Shown piece after piece: positions 1 to 10,583 of a stretch of 11,224 bases of DNA (position 1 is its first letter; every line of letters starts with the position of its first letter). Source of the stretch: Frankiales bacterium (GTDB lineage: Bacteria; Actinomycetota; Actinomycetes; Mycobacteriales; SCTD01); assembly GCA_025965755.1 (NCBI GenBank), contig JAOPWI010000082.1, positions 1-11,224 on the forward strand, given 5' to 3'. The notes below the pieces were generated by a model, which was not told the DNA's origin, made no database searches, and saw only the letters and a program-made list of their open reading frames with translations. The position numbers and the translations under genes were made by a program.

Positions 1-98
1 TGCGGGCATCGCCTGGGTCCGCTCGCGGTCGGCGTCCGGCACGGGCAGCTGGGCGGTCACGTCGCCGGGCCCGCCCGTCGCCTCCGGCCGCTGCTCGC

Positions 99-102
<4 letters not shown>
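1..102 (-). CDS. N-terminus of the gene after gyrA, probable DUF3566-type membrane protein (partial)
   Basis: A GTG at 102-100 opens a frame that runs to the window edge without a stop, giving 34 residues that begin MSEQRPEATGGPGDVTAQLP. The start overlaps the gyrA stop as GTGA, an arrangement typical of translational coupling. The peptide is hydrophilic and low in complexity, rich in Gly, Pro, Glu and Asp, with no domain visible. In many actinobacteria the gene right after gyrA encodes a DUF3566 protein with a long disordered N-terminus followed by membrane helices. The position and composition fit that, but the diagnostic part lies outside the window. No strong Shine-Dalgarno sequence is seen, which agrees with reinitiation after gyrA. 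The family call is inferred from context. Confidence 0.6.
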
Positions 103-4043
<3,941 letters not shown>

Positions 4044-4069
4044 GAGGGTCCCTTCTTGGAGTTCAGTCC

Positions 4070-4085
4070 TGTTTCACGTGGAACG
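4070..4085. promoter_or_regulatory. parS-like ParB binding site 1
   Basis: The sequence TGTTTCACGTGGAACG matches the bacterial chromosomal parS consensus TGTTTCACGTGAAACA at 14 of 16 positions, and its inner GTTTCACGTGGAAC is a form familiar from actinobacteria. It lies in the gyrB-gyrA gap, a few kilobases from the dnaA-dnaN origin region, where parS sites normally cluster. ParB would bind here, spread, and work with ParA and SMC in origin segregation. Binding in this genome is inferred. Confidence 0.85.
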
Positions 4086-4088
4086 GAG

Positions 4089-4118
4089 CCGGTCCTGTTC
4101 CACGTGGAACAGGACCGG
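4089..4118. repeat. Perfect 30-base palindrome between gyrB and gyrA
   Basis: Every base from 4089 to 4118 pairs with its mirror partner around a centre at CACGTG (4101-4106). The outer arms are CCGGTCC and GGACCGG. The symmetry extends 7 bases beyond the parS core on each side. In the gyrB-gyrA transcript this would form a strong stem starting 3 bases after the gyrB stop. No U-run follows, so it is not a typical intrinsic terminator. Confidence 0.9.
4096..4111. promoter_or_regulatory. parS-like ParB binding site 2
   Basis: TGTTCCACGTGGAACA is a perfect 16-base palindrome. It differs from the consensus TGTTTCACGTGAAACA only by one symmetric pair of changes. Its centre is 26 bases from the centre of the neighbouring site. 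It forms the core of a longer perfect palindrome at 4089-4118. Confidence 0.82.
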
Positions 4119-4120
4119 GG

Positions 4121-6151
4121 CTAGATGTCGAGGAAGCGGACGTCCTTGGCGTTGCGCTGGATGAAGCTGCGCCGCGCCTCGACGTCCTCACCCATGAGCA
4201 CGGAGAACAGGTCGTCCGCGGTGGCGGCGTCATCCAGGGTGACCTGGAGCAGCACGCGGTTCGCCGGGTCCATCGTGGTGTCCCACAGCTCGGCGGCGTT
4301 CATCTCGCCGAGCCCCTTGAAGCGCTGGATCGCCTCGCCGGTCTTGGGCAGCTTCTTGCCGGCCTCCTGGCCGGCGGCCACCACGCCGTCCCGCTCGCGG
4401 TCGGAGTAGGCGTACTGCACGTCCCCGCCGTTCCACTTGATCTTGTACAGCGGAGGCTGGGCGAGATAGACGTAGCCACCCTCGACCAGGGGGCGCATGA
4501 AGCGGAACAGCAGCGTGAGGAGCAGGGTCCGGATGTGCTGCCCGTCGACGTCGGCGTCGGCCATGAGCACCACCTTGTGGTACCGCAGCTTCTCGATGTC
4601 GAACTCGTCATGGATGCCGGTGCCCAGGGCGGTGATCATCGCCTGCACCTCGTTGTTCTTGAGCACCCGGTCGATGCGGGCCTTCTCCACGTTCAGGATC
4701 TTGCCGCGAATGGGCAGGATGGCCTGGAACTGCGGGTTGCGCCCGCCCTTCGCCGAGCCCCCGGCGCTGTCGCCCTCGACCACGTAGACCTCCGACAGGG
4801 CCGGGTCGGTCGACTGGCAGTCGGCCAGCTTGCCGGGCAGCGAGCCGCCGCCGAGCAGGCTCTTGCGGGCCAGCTTGCGGGCCTGCTGCGCGGCCAGCCG
4901 GGCCCGGGCGGCCTGGTTGGCCTTCTGCACGACGACCTTGCCCTCGGCCGGATTGCGGTCGAACCAGTCCTTGAGCCACTCGCGCGTGGCCTTCTGCACG
5001 AAGGACTTCGCCTCGCCGTTGCCCAGCTTGGTCTTGGTCTGCCCCTCGAACTGGGGATCGGCGATCTTGAGGCTGACGATCGCGGTCAGGCCCTCGCGGA
5101 TGTCGGAGCCGTCGAGGCGGTCCTTCTCCTTGATGTGGCCCTTGGCGATCGCCCAGTCGTTGAACGTGCTGGTCAGCGCGGTGCGGAAGCCCTCCTCGTG
5201 GGTGCCGCCCTCGTGCGTGTTGATGGTGTTGGCGAACGTGTAGACCGACTCGCTGTAGGAGTCGTTCCACTGCATGGCGACCTCGACGGTCATGCGCATG
5301 CCGGTGTTGCTCTCGTCGGTGAAGCCGATGACGCCCGCGTGCACCGGCGTCTTGCTGCTGTTGAGGTGGCGGACGAAGTCCTCCAGACCCCCCGGATAGC
5401 AGAACACCGCCTCGACCGTCTCCGCGTCCCGCTCGTCGCGCAGCGTGATGGACAGCCCCTTGTTGAGGAAGGCCATCTCCTGCAGCCGGCGGTGCAGCGT
5501 CTCGCGGGAGTAGGTGATCCCCTCGACGAAGATCTCCGGGTCGGCCCAGAAGGACAGCGTCGTCCCGGTCTCGTCCGACGCCGCTCCGCGCACCAGCTCG
5601 CCCGGGACCGACCGCAGGTAGGTCTGGGTCCACACCGCGCCGTCGCGGCGGATCTCCACTTCCAGCCGGGTCGACAGCGCGTTGACCACCGCGGCCCCGA
5701 CGCCGTGCAGGCCGCCGGAGACCGCGTAGCTCTCGCCGTCGAACTTGCCGCCCGCGTGCAGCGTCGTGAGCACGACCTCGACGGCCGGCCGCTGCTCCTT
5801 GGTGTTCATGGCCACCGGGATGCCGCGGCCGTTGTCCTGCACCCGCACCCCGCCGTCGGCCAGCAGCGTCACCACGATGGCGTCGCAGTGCCCGGCCAGC
5901 GCCTCGTCCACCGCGTTGTCGACGATCTCGTAGACCAGGTGGTGCAGGCCGCGCTCGCCGGTCGAGCCGATGTACATGCCGGGGCGCTTGCGGACCGCCT
6001 CCAGGCCCTCCAGAACGGTGATCGAGTCGGCGCCGTACTCGGCGGCCGGCGCGTCCTTGCGCTCGAGGGCGTCCGTCACGGTGCGCTCGGAACCCGCACC
6101 GTCCGGGCTCGGGGCGTCCTGGGAGTCGTTCTCGGGCACGTTCTCGGGCAC
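4121..6151 (-). CDS. gyrB: DNA gyrase subunit B
   Basis: This is the ATPase subunit of DNA gyrase, 676 residues, of the short form without the insert seen in enterobacterial GyrB. The GHKL ATP-binding domain shows YEIVDNAVDEAL (Glu75 as general base, Asn79 for magnesium), DNGRGIP (106-112) and GGLHGVG (146-152). The transducer domain contains QTKTKLGN (371-378). The TOPRIM domain shows EGDSAGG (459-465) and the metal-binding DADVDG (532-537). The C-terminal part includes PLYK and QRFKGLGEM, and the protein ends NAKDVRFLDI, as full-length actinobacterial GyrB does. The GTG at 6151 is chosen because GGGAGGAAG lies upstream, although the spacing (about 12 bases) is long. A second GTG in frame at 6139, created by a 12-base tandem repeat, is the alternative start. 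The first 40 or so residues are acidic and not conserved. Confidence 0.98.
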   Translation of the reverse strand: MPENVPENDSQDAPSPDGAGSERTVTDALERKDAPAAEYGADSITVLEGLEAVRKRPGMYIGSTGERGLHHLVYEIVDNAVDEALAGHCDAIVVTLLADGGVRVQDNGRGIPVAMNTKEQRPAVEVVLTTLHAGGKFDGESYAVSGGLHGVGAAVVNALSTRLEVEIRRDGAVWTQTYLRSVPGELVRGAASDETGTTLSFWADPEIFVEGITYSRETLHRRLQEMAFLNKGLSITLRDERDAETVEAVFCYPGGLEDFVRHLNSSKTPVHAGVIGFTDESNTGMRMTVEVAMQWNDSYSESVYTFANTINTHEGGTHEEGFRTALTSTFNDWAIAKGHIKEKDRLDGSDIREGLTAIVSLKIADPQFEGQTKTKLGNGEAKSFVQKATREWLKDWFDRNPAEGKVVVQKANQAARARLAAQQARKLARKSLLGGGSLPGKLADCQSTDPALSEVYVVEGDSAGGSAKGGRNPQFQAILPIRGKILNVEKARIDRVLKNNEVQAMITALGTGIHDEFDIEKLRYHKVVLMADADVDGQHIRTLLLTLLFRFMRPLVEGGYVYLAQPPLYKIKWNGGDVQYAYSDRERDGVVAAGQEAGKKLPKTGEAIQRFKGLGEMNAAELWDTTMDPANRVLLQVTLDDAATADDLFSVLMGEDVEARRSFIQRNAKDVRFLDI
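6128..6151 (-). repeat. Tandem 12-base duplication at the gyrB start
   Basis: The unit GTGCCCGAGAAC occurs twice back to back (minus strand), spanning 6151-6140 and 6139-6128. It duplicates the start codon and gives the protein the N-terminus MPENVPEN. Either GTG could serve as start. It is probably a neutral slippage product in the non-conserved leader. Confidence 0.9.
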
Positions 6152-6166
6152 GGGCTGTCGCTTCCT

Positions 6167-6180
6167 CCCGCGCGCGCGGG
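6167..6180. repeat. GC palindrome touching the gyrB ribosome-binding site
   Basis: CCCGCGCGCGCGGG is a perfect 14-base palindrome. On the gyrB mRNA its last GGG is also the first part of the Shine-Dalgarno stretch GGGAGGAAG. A short hairpin here could mask the ribosome-binding site. With so much GC it may also be chance. Confidence 0.6.
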
Positions 6181-6182
6181 CA

Positions 6183-6194
6183 GTGACCGGTCAC
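6183..6194. repeat. 12-base palindrome in the gyrB leader
   Basis: GTGACCGGTCAC is perfectly self-complementary and lies a few bases upstream of the GC palindrome. It has the form of a dimeric repressor operator, but I recognise no regulator for it. Confidence 0.5.
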
Positions 6195-6279
6195 CACGCA
6201 CCGCCGTGCAGGGAGGGCACGGCGACCCTCGAGGCGCGAGGGGCAGCGGAAACCGTCGCAGAGGCTGATCTGAACCTCG

Positions 6280-6285
6280 AGTGTA
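6280..6285 (-). promoter_or_regulatory. Candidate -10 element of a gyrB promoter
   Basis: TACACT on the minus strand fits the actinobacterial sigma-70-type TANNNT pattern and lies in the only sizeable gap upstream of gyrB. Transcription would begin near 6273, leaving a leader of about 120 bases. No convincing -35 hexamer is seen at 16-18 bases. Many actinobacterial promoters lack a good one, so the call stays tentative. Confidence 0.35.
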
Positions 6286-6342
6286 GCCCCCTGCCAGGCT
6301 GCCATCGCGCAGCAGTGGCCCTAGCCGCCCGCGTGGCGCCCT

Positions 6343-6381
6343 GACCCCGGCGGCGCGTGGGCCCCCACGTACCCAGGGGTC
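6343..6381 (-). terminator. Possible hairpin terminator after the DUF721 gene
   Basis: Just after the DUF721 stop the transcript reads GACCCC and, further on, GGGGTC. Between them lies an inner CGTGGG/CCCACG inverted repeat (6356-6369). Together these could fold into a GC-rich stem. There is no U-tract, so termination by this structure is uncertain, but it would separate the recF-DUF721 unit from gyrB. Confidence 0.3.
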
Positions 6382-6909
6382 TCAGCCGTAGGTGTCCCGC
6401 GGCCCGCGGCCCTGCACCCGCCGGGGCCCCTTGCGCCAGTCCGGCTGGGCCGGCCCGCGCACGACCACCTTGGTGACGACGTCCGGGCCGACCTGCTCGC
6501 GCAGCGTGCGCATCAGCTGGCCGACCAGCAGCCGGACCTGGGTGGCCCAGGCGGAGGACTCGGCCACCAGGACCAGCTCCCCGTCCACCAGCGATGCCGG
6601 CCGGCAGTGCTCGGCCAGCTCGGGGCCGACCAGCTCGTCCCACCGCTGCAGGACCGACGCGTTGGTCGTCGTCTCCTCCCAGCCACGCTCGGCGACCAGG
6701 CGACGCACCGCCTCGCCGAACAGCACCGGGTCACGGGCGTCCTTGGCGCCGCTGCCGCGCACGACCGGGCGCAGCACCGGCCGACGGCGGCGCCCGCCTG
6801 GTGCCACACCCTTGGCCCGGGCGGCCGCCTTCGCCGACGCGAGCGCGGCGCGGACCAGGTCGGCCCCCTTGGGAGCGTCCGCACCGGCTCCGGGCTCGTC
6901 ACCGGACAC
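6382..6909 (-). CDS. DUF721 (DciA-like) family protein
   Basis: The protein has 175 residues. The conserved DUF721 region is roughly 61-152, with landmarks LQRWDELVGPELAEHCRP, the strand LVDGELVLVAESSAW and WATQVRLL. DUF721 includes DciA, a loader or partner of the replicative helicase DnaB in bacteria without DnaC. In actinobacteria this gene sits between recF and gyrB, exactly as here, which supports a replication role, though a helicase function in this organism is inferred. The N-terminal 60 residues are rich in Ala, Lys and Arg (GGRRRRPVLRP), probably flexible and DNA-binding. The C-terminus is also basic. The GTG start at 6909 is preceded by GAGGGG about 10 bases upstream, and the gene overlaps the end of recF by 11 bases, so the two are probably co-translated. 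Confidence 0.9.
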   Translation of the reverse strand: MSGDEPGAGADAPKGADLVRAALASAKAAARAKGVAPGGRRRRPVLRPVVRGSGAKDARDPVLFGEAVRRLVAERGWEETTTNASVLQRWDELVGPELAEHCRPASLVDGELVLVAESSAWATQVRLLVGQLMRTLREQVGPDVVTKVVVRGPAQPDWRKGPRRVQGRGPRDTYG

Positions 6910-8041
6910 GCGTCACCGTCCCCTCGTGCACGTCATACCGGCTGCCGGCCAGCGCCTCCGGCACGTCGGCGGCAACCGCGGCGGTCACCAGCACCTGCTC
7001 CGCGCCGGCCACCAGCTCGGCCAGCCGGTCGCGGCGGCCGACATCGAGCTCGGCGAAGACGTCGTCCAGCACCAGCACCGGCTCCCCCCCGCCGCCGCCC
7101 TGGCCGTCGTCGCGCAGCAGGGCGTACGACGCCAGGCGCAGCGCCAGCGCCACCGACCACGACTCCCCGTGCGAGGCGTAGCCCTTCACCGGCAGGTCCC
7201 CGAGCGAGAGCAGCAGGTCGTCCCGGTGCGGGCCGACCAGCGAGACGCCGCGCTCCACCTCCTGCGGCCGCACCCGGGCCAGCTCCGACAGCAACGCGGC
7301 CTGCAGCAGCGCGCGGTCACGGCTGCCGGCGGCCGCCTCGCCGAGCGAGCTCTTGTACTCCAGCGCGGTCGCCCCCTGGCCGGCCGACACCTGCTCGTAC
7401 GACGTGGCGACCAGCGGCCGCAGCGCGTCGACCAGCTCGAGCCGGGCGGCCAGGAGCTGCGCCCCGTTGGTGGCCAGGTGGGCGTCCCACACGTCCAGCG
7501 TGCGCATGTCGCCGCCTCCGGTACGCCGGGCGAGGAAGGCGGTCTTGAGCAGGGCGTTGCGCTGCTTGAGCACCCGCTCGTAGTCCGAGCGCACTCCGGC
7601 CATCCGCGGGGCGCGCAGCACCAGCAGGTCGTCGAGAAACCGCCGGCGTTCCGAGGGGTCGCCGCGCACGAGGGACAGATCCTCCGGAGCGAACAGCACC
7701 GTGCGCAGGATGCCGAGCACCTCTCGGGCCCGCGGCACGGGAGCGCGGTTGATGCGCGCCCGGTTGGCCTTGCCCGGGTTGAGCTCCAGCTCGACCAGCA
7801 TCGCCCGGTCGTCGCGCTCGATCCGCGCCCGCACGACGGCCCGCTCGGCTCCGGCGCGGACCAGCGGCGCGTCCGTCGCGACCCGGTGCGATCCCAGCGT
7901 GGCGACGTAGCCGAGGGCCTCCACCAGGTTGGTCTTGCCCTGGCCGTTCTGGCCGACCAGCGCGGTGCCGCCGGGCCCGAGCTCGAGCTCGAGCTCCGGC
8001 CAGGAGCGAAAGTCGGTCAGCGACAGGTGGGAGACGTGCAC
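6899..8041 (-). CDS. recF: DNA replication and repair protein RecF
   Basis: RecF is an SMC/ABC-type ATPase that binds single-strand gap junctions and, with RecO and RecR, helps load RecA during recombinational repair. The 380-residue protein is of normal length. It begins MHVSHLSLTDFRSW, with the Walker A motif GQNGQGKTN at 30-38, a central coiled arm region around 130-260, the signature-type segment YASHGESWSVALALRLA (288-304), and the Walker B motif PVLVLDDVFAELD at 321-333. The GTG start at 8041 follows the gnd stop with no gap (TGAGTG) and has no good Shine-Dalgarno sequence, so translation probably depends on ribosomes finishing gnd. Its 3' end overlaps the DUF721 gene. Confidence 0.98.
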   Translation of the reverse strand: MHVSHLSLTDFRSWPELELELGPGGTALVGQNGQGKTNLVEALGYVATLGSHRVATDAPLVRAGAERAVVRARIERDDRAMLVELELNPGKANRARINRAPVPRAREVLGILRTVLFAPEDLSLVRGDPSERRRFLDDLLVLRAPRMAGVRSDYERVLKQRNALLKTAFLARRTGGGDMRTLDVWDAHLATNGAQLLAARLELVDALRPLVATSYEQVSAGQGATALEYKSSLGEAAAGSRDRALLQAALLSELARVRPQEVERGVSLVGPHRDDLLLSLGDLPVKGYASHGESWSVALALRLASYALLRDDGQGGGGGEPVLVLDDVFAELDVGRRDRLAELVAGAEQVLVTAAVAADVPEALAGSRYDVHEGTVTRVR

Positions 8042-9040
8042 TCAGGAGCCCGGCGGCGTGCCGGCCTCACCGCGCCGCAGCCCGTCTGCCGGGTCGTTGC
8101 CCTCGGCGGACGGTGCCTGGGCGTCCGCGCCGGGCGAGTCGGCGCCGACGTCGGTCGAACCGGCCGCAGCCGTCACGGCGTGGCCGCCGAACTGGTTGCG
8201 CAGCGCGGCCACCACCTTCATCGCGGGGCTGTCGTCCTGCCGGGAGGCGAACCGGGCGTACAGCGCCGCGGTGATCACCGGCAGCGGCACGGCGTGGTCC
8301 ACGCCGGCCTGCACGGTCCAGCGGCCCTCGCCGGAGTCCTGCGCGTAGCCGCGCAGCTGCTCCAGGTGCGGGTCCTCGTCCAGCGCGTTGACCATGAGGT
8401 CCAGCAGCCAGGACCGGATGACGGTCCCCTGCTGCCAGCTCCTGACGACCGCCGGCACGTCGGTGACGACGTCGGTCGCCTCCATGAGCTCCCAGCCCTC
8501 GGCGTAGGCCTGCATCAGGCCGTACTCGATGCCGTTGTGCACCATCTTGGCGAAGTGGCCGGCGCCCACCTTGCCGGCATGCACGAAGCCGCTGTCGCCC
8601 TCGGGCTTGAGCACGTCGAAGAACGGCTGCACCGCCGCGACGTGCTCCTGCTCGCCACCGCACATCAGCGCGTAACCCTCGGTCAGGCCCCAGACGCCGC
8701 CGCTGACGCCGCAGTCGACGAAGCCGATCCCTCTGGGCGCCAGCTCGGCCGCGTGACGCTGGTCGTCGGTGTAGCGCGAGTTTCCGCCGTCGACGAGCAC
8801 GTCGCCGGGCTCGAGCAGCTCGGCGAGCGCGTCGACCGTCGTGTAGGTCGCCTCGCCGGCCGGCACCATCACCCAGACGACACGCGGCGCGGCCAGGGCC
8901 TGCACCAGCTGCTCGAGGCTCTCGACGTCGCGGGACGCCGCCGACTGGTCGTAGCCCACGACCTCGTGGCCACCGCGGCGCAGCCGCTCGGCCATGTTGC
9001 CGCCCATGCGCCCGAGCCCGACCATCCCGATCTGCGCCAC
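8042..9040 (-). CDS. gnd: 6-phosphogluconate dehydrogenase (decarboxylating), short type
   Basis: This enzyme converts 6-phosphogluconate to ribulose 5-phosphate and CO2 in the oxidative pentose phosphate pathway, in the cytosol. The 332 residues open with a Rossmann motif, MVGLGRMGGNM (6-16). The fingerprint DGGNSRYTDDQRH is at 84-96, the substrate-binding GVSGGVWG at 111-118, and the catalytic helix KMVHNGIEYG at 165-174 (Lys165, Asn169, Glu172). An aspartate (Asp31, in VVGYDQ) at the end of the second strand, rather than the Asn-Arg-Thr of NADP enzymes, suggests NAD use; this is inferred. It belongs to the short family of about 300 residues, not the 470-residue enterobacterial Gnd. The last 40 residues are a low-complexity tail. 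The frame remains open upstream, but homology starts at the GTG at 9040. A purine-rich AGGCAGGA lies just before it. Confidence 0.95.
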   Translation of the reverse strand: MAQIGMVGLGRMGGNMAERLRRGGHEVVGYDQSAASRDVESLEQLVQALAAPRVVWVMVPAGEATYTTVDALAELLEPGDVLVDGGNSRYTDDQRHAAELAPRGIGFVDCGVSGGVWGLTEGYALMCGGEQEHVAAVQPFFDVLKPEGDSGFVHAGKVGAGHFAKMVHNGIEYGLMQAYAEGWELMEATDVVTDVPAVVRSWQQGTVIRSWLLDLMVNALDEDPHLEQLRGYAQDSGEGRWTVQAGVDHAVPLPVITAALYARFASRQDDSPAMKVVAALRNQFGGHAVTAAAGSTDVGADSPGADAQAPSAEGNDPADGLRRGEAGTPPGS

Positions 9041-9093
9041 GCCAGTCCTGCCTCTCGTCCGGTCCGCGGTGTTCCTGCTGCCTGCCCCGCCGG

Positions 9094-10245
9094 TCAGCCC
9101 GACAGTCGCACGGGCATCAGCAGGTAGCGATAGGCCGGAACGTCCTCGTCGGGCTGCCGCTTGCCGGTCAGGACCGCCGGCCGGGCACTGGCGGTGAACG
9201 ACAGCGTCGTGATGTCGCTGTCCACCGCGGACAGGCCGTCGAGCAGGTACGAGGGGTTGAACGCGATCGACATCTCGCCGCCCACACCCTCGCCCTCCCA
9301 GCCGCACTCGAGCCGCTCGGAGGCCTGCGCGTCGTCGGCGCCGCCGGCCTCGAGAACCATGCCGTCCGCGGAGAAGGACAGGCGGACCACCGGAGCGTTG
9401 CGAGCGGCCACCAGCGAGACCAGCTGCACGCGGCGGACCGCCTCGACGAAGGCCGCGGTCTGCACCTCGGCGACGGCGGCGGCCTCGGTGGGCAGCAGCG
9501 CGCGGTACTTCGGGAACTCGCCGTCGATGAGGCGGGTGGTCGTGCGCTTGCCGCCGCCCTCGAAGCCGATCATCCCCTCGCCGGCGCTGCCGGAGGTGAG
9601 CGCGAGCGTGACCTCCGGGCCGCCGGTCAGGGCCTTGGCGGTGTCGGCCAGCGTCTTGGCCGGCACCAGCGCGGTGGCCTGCAGGTCGGCCTGCTCCGGC
9701 CGCCAGCTCAGCGTGCGCACGGCCAGCCGGTAGCGGTCGGTCGCCGCCAGCGTCAGCTGGTCGCCGTCGATCTCCACGCGCACGCCCGTGAGCTGCGGCA
9801 GCGTGTCGACCCGGCCGGCCGCGACGGCGACCTGGGCCACCGCGGAGGCGAACACGTCGCTCTCCAGCGCGCCGGCCACGGTCGGCATCGCCGGCAGCGC
9901 GGGGTAGTCGTCGACCTGCATCGTCGGCAGCGTGAAGCGCGAGGTTCCGCAGCTCAGCACCAGGCGGTTGGACTCGGTGCGCACGTCCACCGGCTGCGAC
10001 GGCAGCGAGCGGACGATGTCGTTCAGCAGCCGGCCGGGCACCAGCACGCGCCCGTCCTCGTCGGCGTGCGCGCTCAGCTCGACGCGCGAGCTCATCTCGT
10101 AGTCGAAGCCGGAGACGGCCAGCGTGCCGCCGGAGGCCTCCAGCAGCAGGCCCAGCAGCACCTGCATCGGCGGACGCGCCGGCAGGGAGCGGGCTCCCCA
10201 CGCCACGGCGTCGGCGAGCGCGTCGCGCTCGACCCTGAGCTCCAT
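9094..10245 (-). CDS. dnaN: DNA polymerase III beta subunit (sliding clamp)
   Basis: DnaN forms the ring dimer that holds DNA polymerase III and repair polymerases on DNA. The 383 residues match the family length and give three repeated clamp domains of about 120-130 residues. Landmarks are MELRVERDALADAVAW at the N-terminus, VPGRLLNDIVRSLP (69-82), FTLPTMQVDDYPALP, the second-domain LTGVRVEIDG and ATDRYRLAVRTL, DGEFPKYRALLP, FNPSYLLDGL, and the C-terminal YLLMPVRLSG, which contributes to the partner-binding pocket. The ATG at 10245 is backed by GAAGAGG about 8 bases upstream. This is one of only a few ATG starts in the window. gnd follows after 53 bases, with no terminator visible. Confidence 0.99.
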   Translation of the reverse strand: MELRVERDALADAVAWGARSLPARPPMQVLLGLLLEASGGTLAVSGFDYEMSSRVELSAHADEDGRVLVPGRLLNDIVRSLPSQPVDVRTESNRLVLSCGTSRFTLPTMQVDDYPALPAMPTVAGALESDVFASAVAQVAVAAGRVDTLPQLTGVRVEIDGDQLTLAATDRYRLAVRTLSWRPEQADLQATALVPAKTLADTAKALTGGPEVTLALTSGSAGEGMIGFEGGGKRTTTRLIDGEFPKYRALLPTEAAAVAEVQTAAFVEAVRRVQLVSLVAARNAPVVRLSFSADGMVLEAGGADDAQASERLECGWEGEGVGGEMSIAFNPSYLLDGLSAVDSDITTLSFTASARPAVLTGKRQPDEDVPAYRYLLMPVRLSG

Positions 10246-10428
10246 CTGGTGCGCCTCTTCTCGCTGCGGTTCGTGTCGTTCGGTGAGGACGGGGGGAGGT
10301 CGAGCCTGCCAGAGGTCGGCGGCGTCTCGTCGAGCGAGCCGTCAGTCCACAGGCCGGGCCGTGCACAACACGTTCTGGGGGTTTCCGGAGAAGAGAAGAC
10401 TCGTCGTCGCACTCGGTGCCTGCGACCC

Positions 10429-10437
10429 TGTGGACCG
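10429..10437 (-). promoter_or_regulatory. DnaA box, weak
   Basis: On the minus strand this reads CGGTCCACA, which keeps the GTCCACA core and differs from TTGTCCACA at the first two positions. It is judged in the context of the neighbouring boxes. Confidence 0.5.
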
Positions 10438-10542
10438 AGGGACGTCGCTGCACGTCGCACGGCGTGGCGCGGTGTGTGGCCGATGTGGACGCAGCGCCCC
10501 GGATCGGTGGACGGCCGTGGACAGCGGGGTGTCCGTCCGGCG

Positions 10543-10551
10543 TCGTCCACG
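10543..10551 (+). promoter_or_regulatory. DnaA box, weak
   Basis: TCGTCCACG differs from TTGTCCACA at positions 2 and 9. Streptomyces boxes tolerate C at position 2. It lies 32 bases from the exact-consensus box and on the same strand. Confidence 0.5.
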
Positions 10552-10574
10552 CGGTGTCCCCGGTCGCGAGCCGG

Positions 10575-10583
10575 TTGTCCACA
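10575..10583 (+). promoter_or_regulatory. DnaA box, exact consensus
   Basis: TTGTCCACA matches the actinobacterial DnaA box consensus at all nine positions. It lies 27 bases past the dnaA stop and is the strongest box in the region, so it is a likely high-affinity anchor for DnaA. Confidence 0.8.

Noticed and set aside
4089..4118. The 30-base palindrome as an intrinsic gyrB terminator
   Set aside because: There is no U-run after the stem and its core is a parS-like ParB site, so a terminator is not the primary reading.
6392..9127. A 911-codon plus-strand open frame across DUF721, recF and gnd
   Set aside because: It runs antisense through three conserved genes, its product is compositionally biased, and it has no motif. 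It is a high-GC shadow frame.
10360..10368. CGTGCACAA as a further DnaA box (TTGTGCACG on the minus strand)
   Set aside because: It lacks the TCCACA core shared by the other boxes and has two mismatches, so it was left out of the listed boxes.
9041..10582. Upstream extension of the gnd frame to about 846 residues, as a possible fusion protein
   Set aside because: The extension lies out of frame over dnaN and the origin region and translates to Arg/Gly-rich noise. Homology starts at the GTG at 9040.
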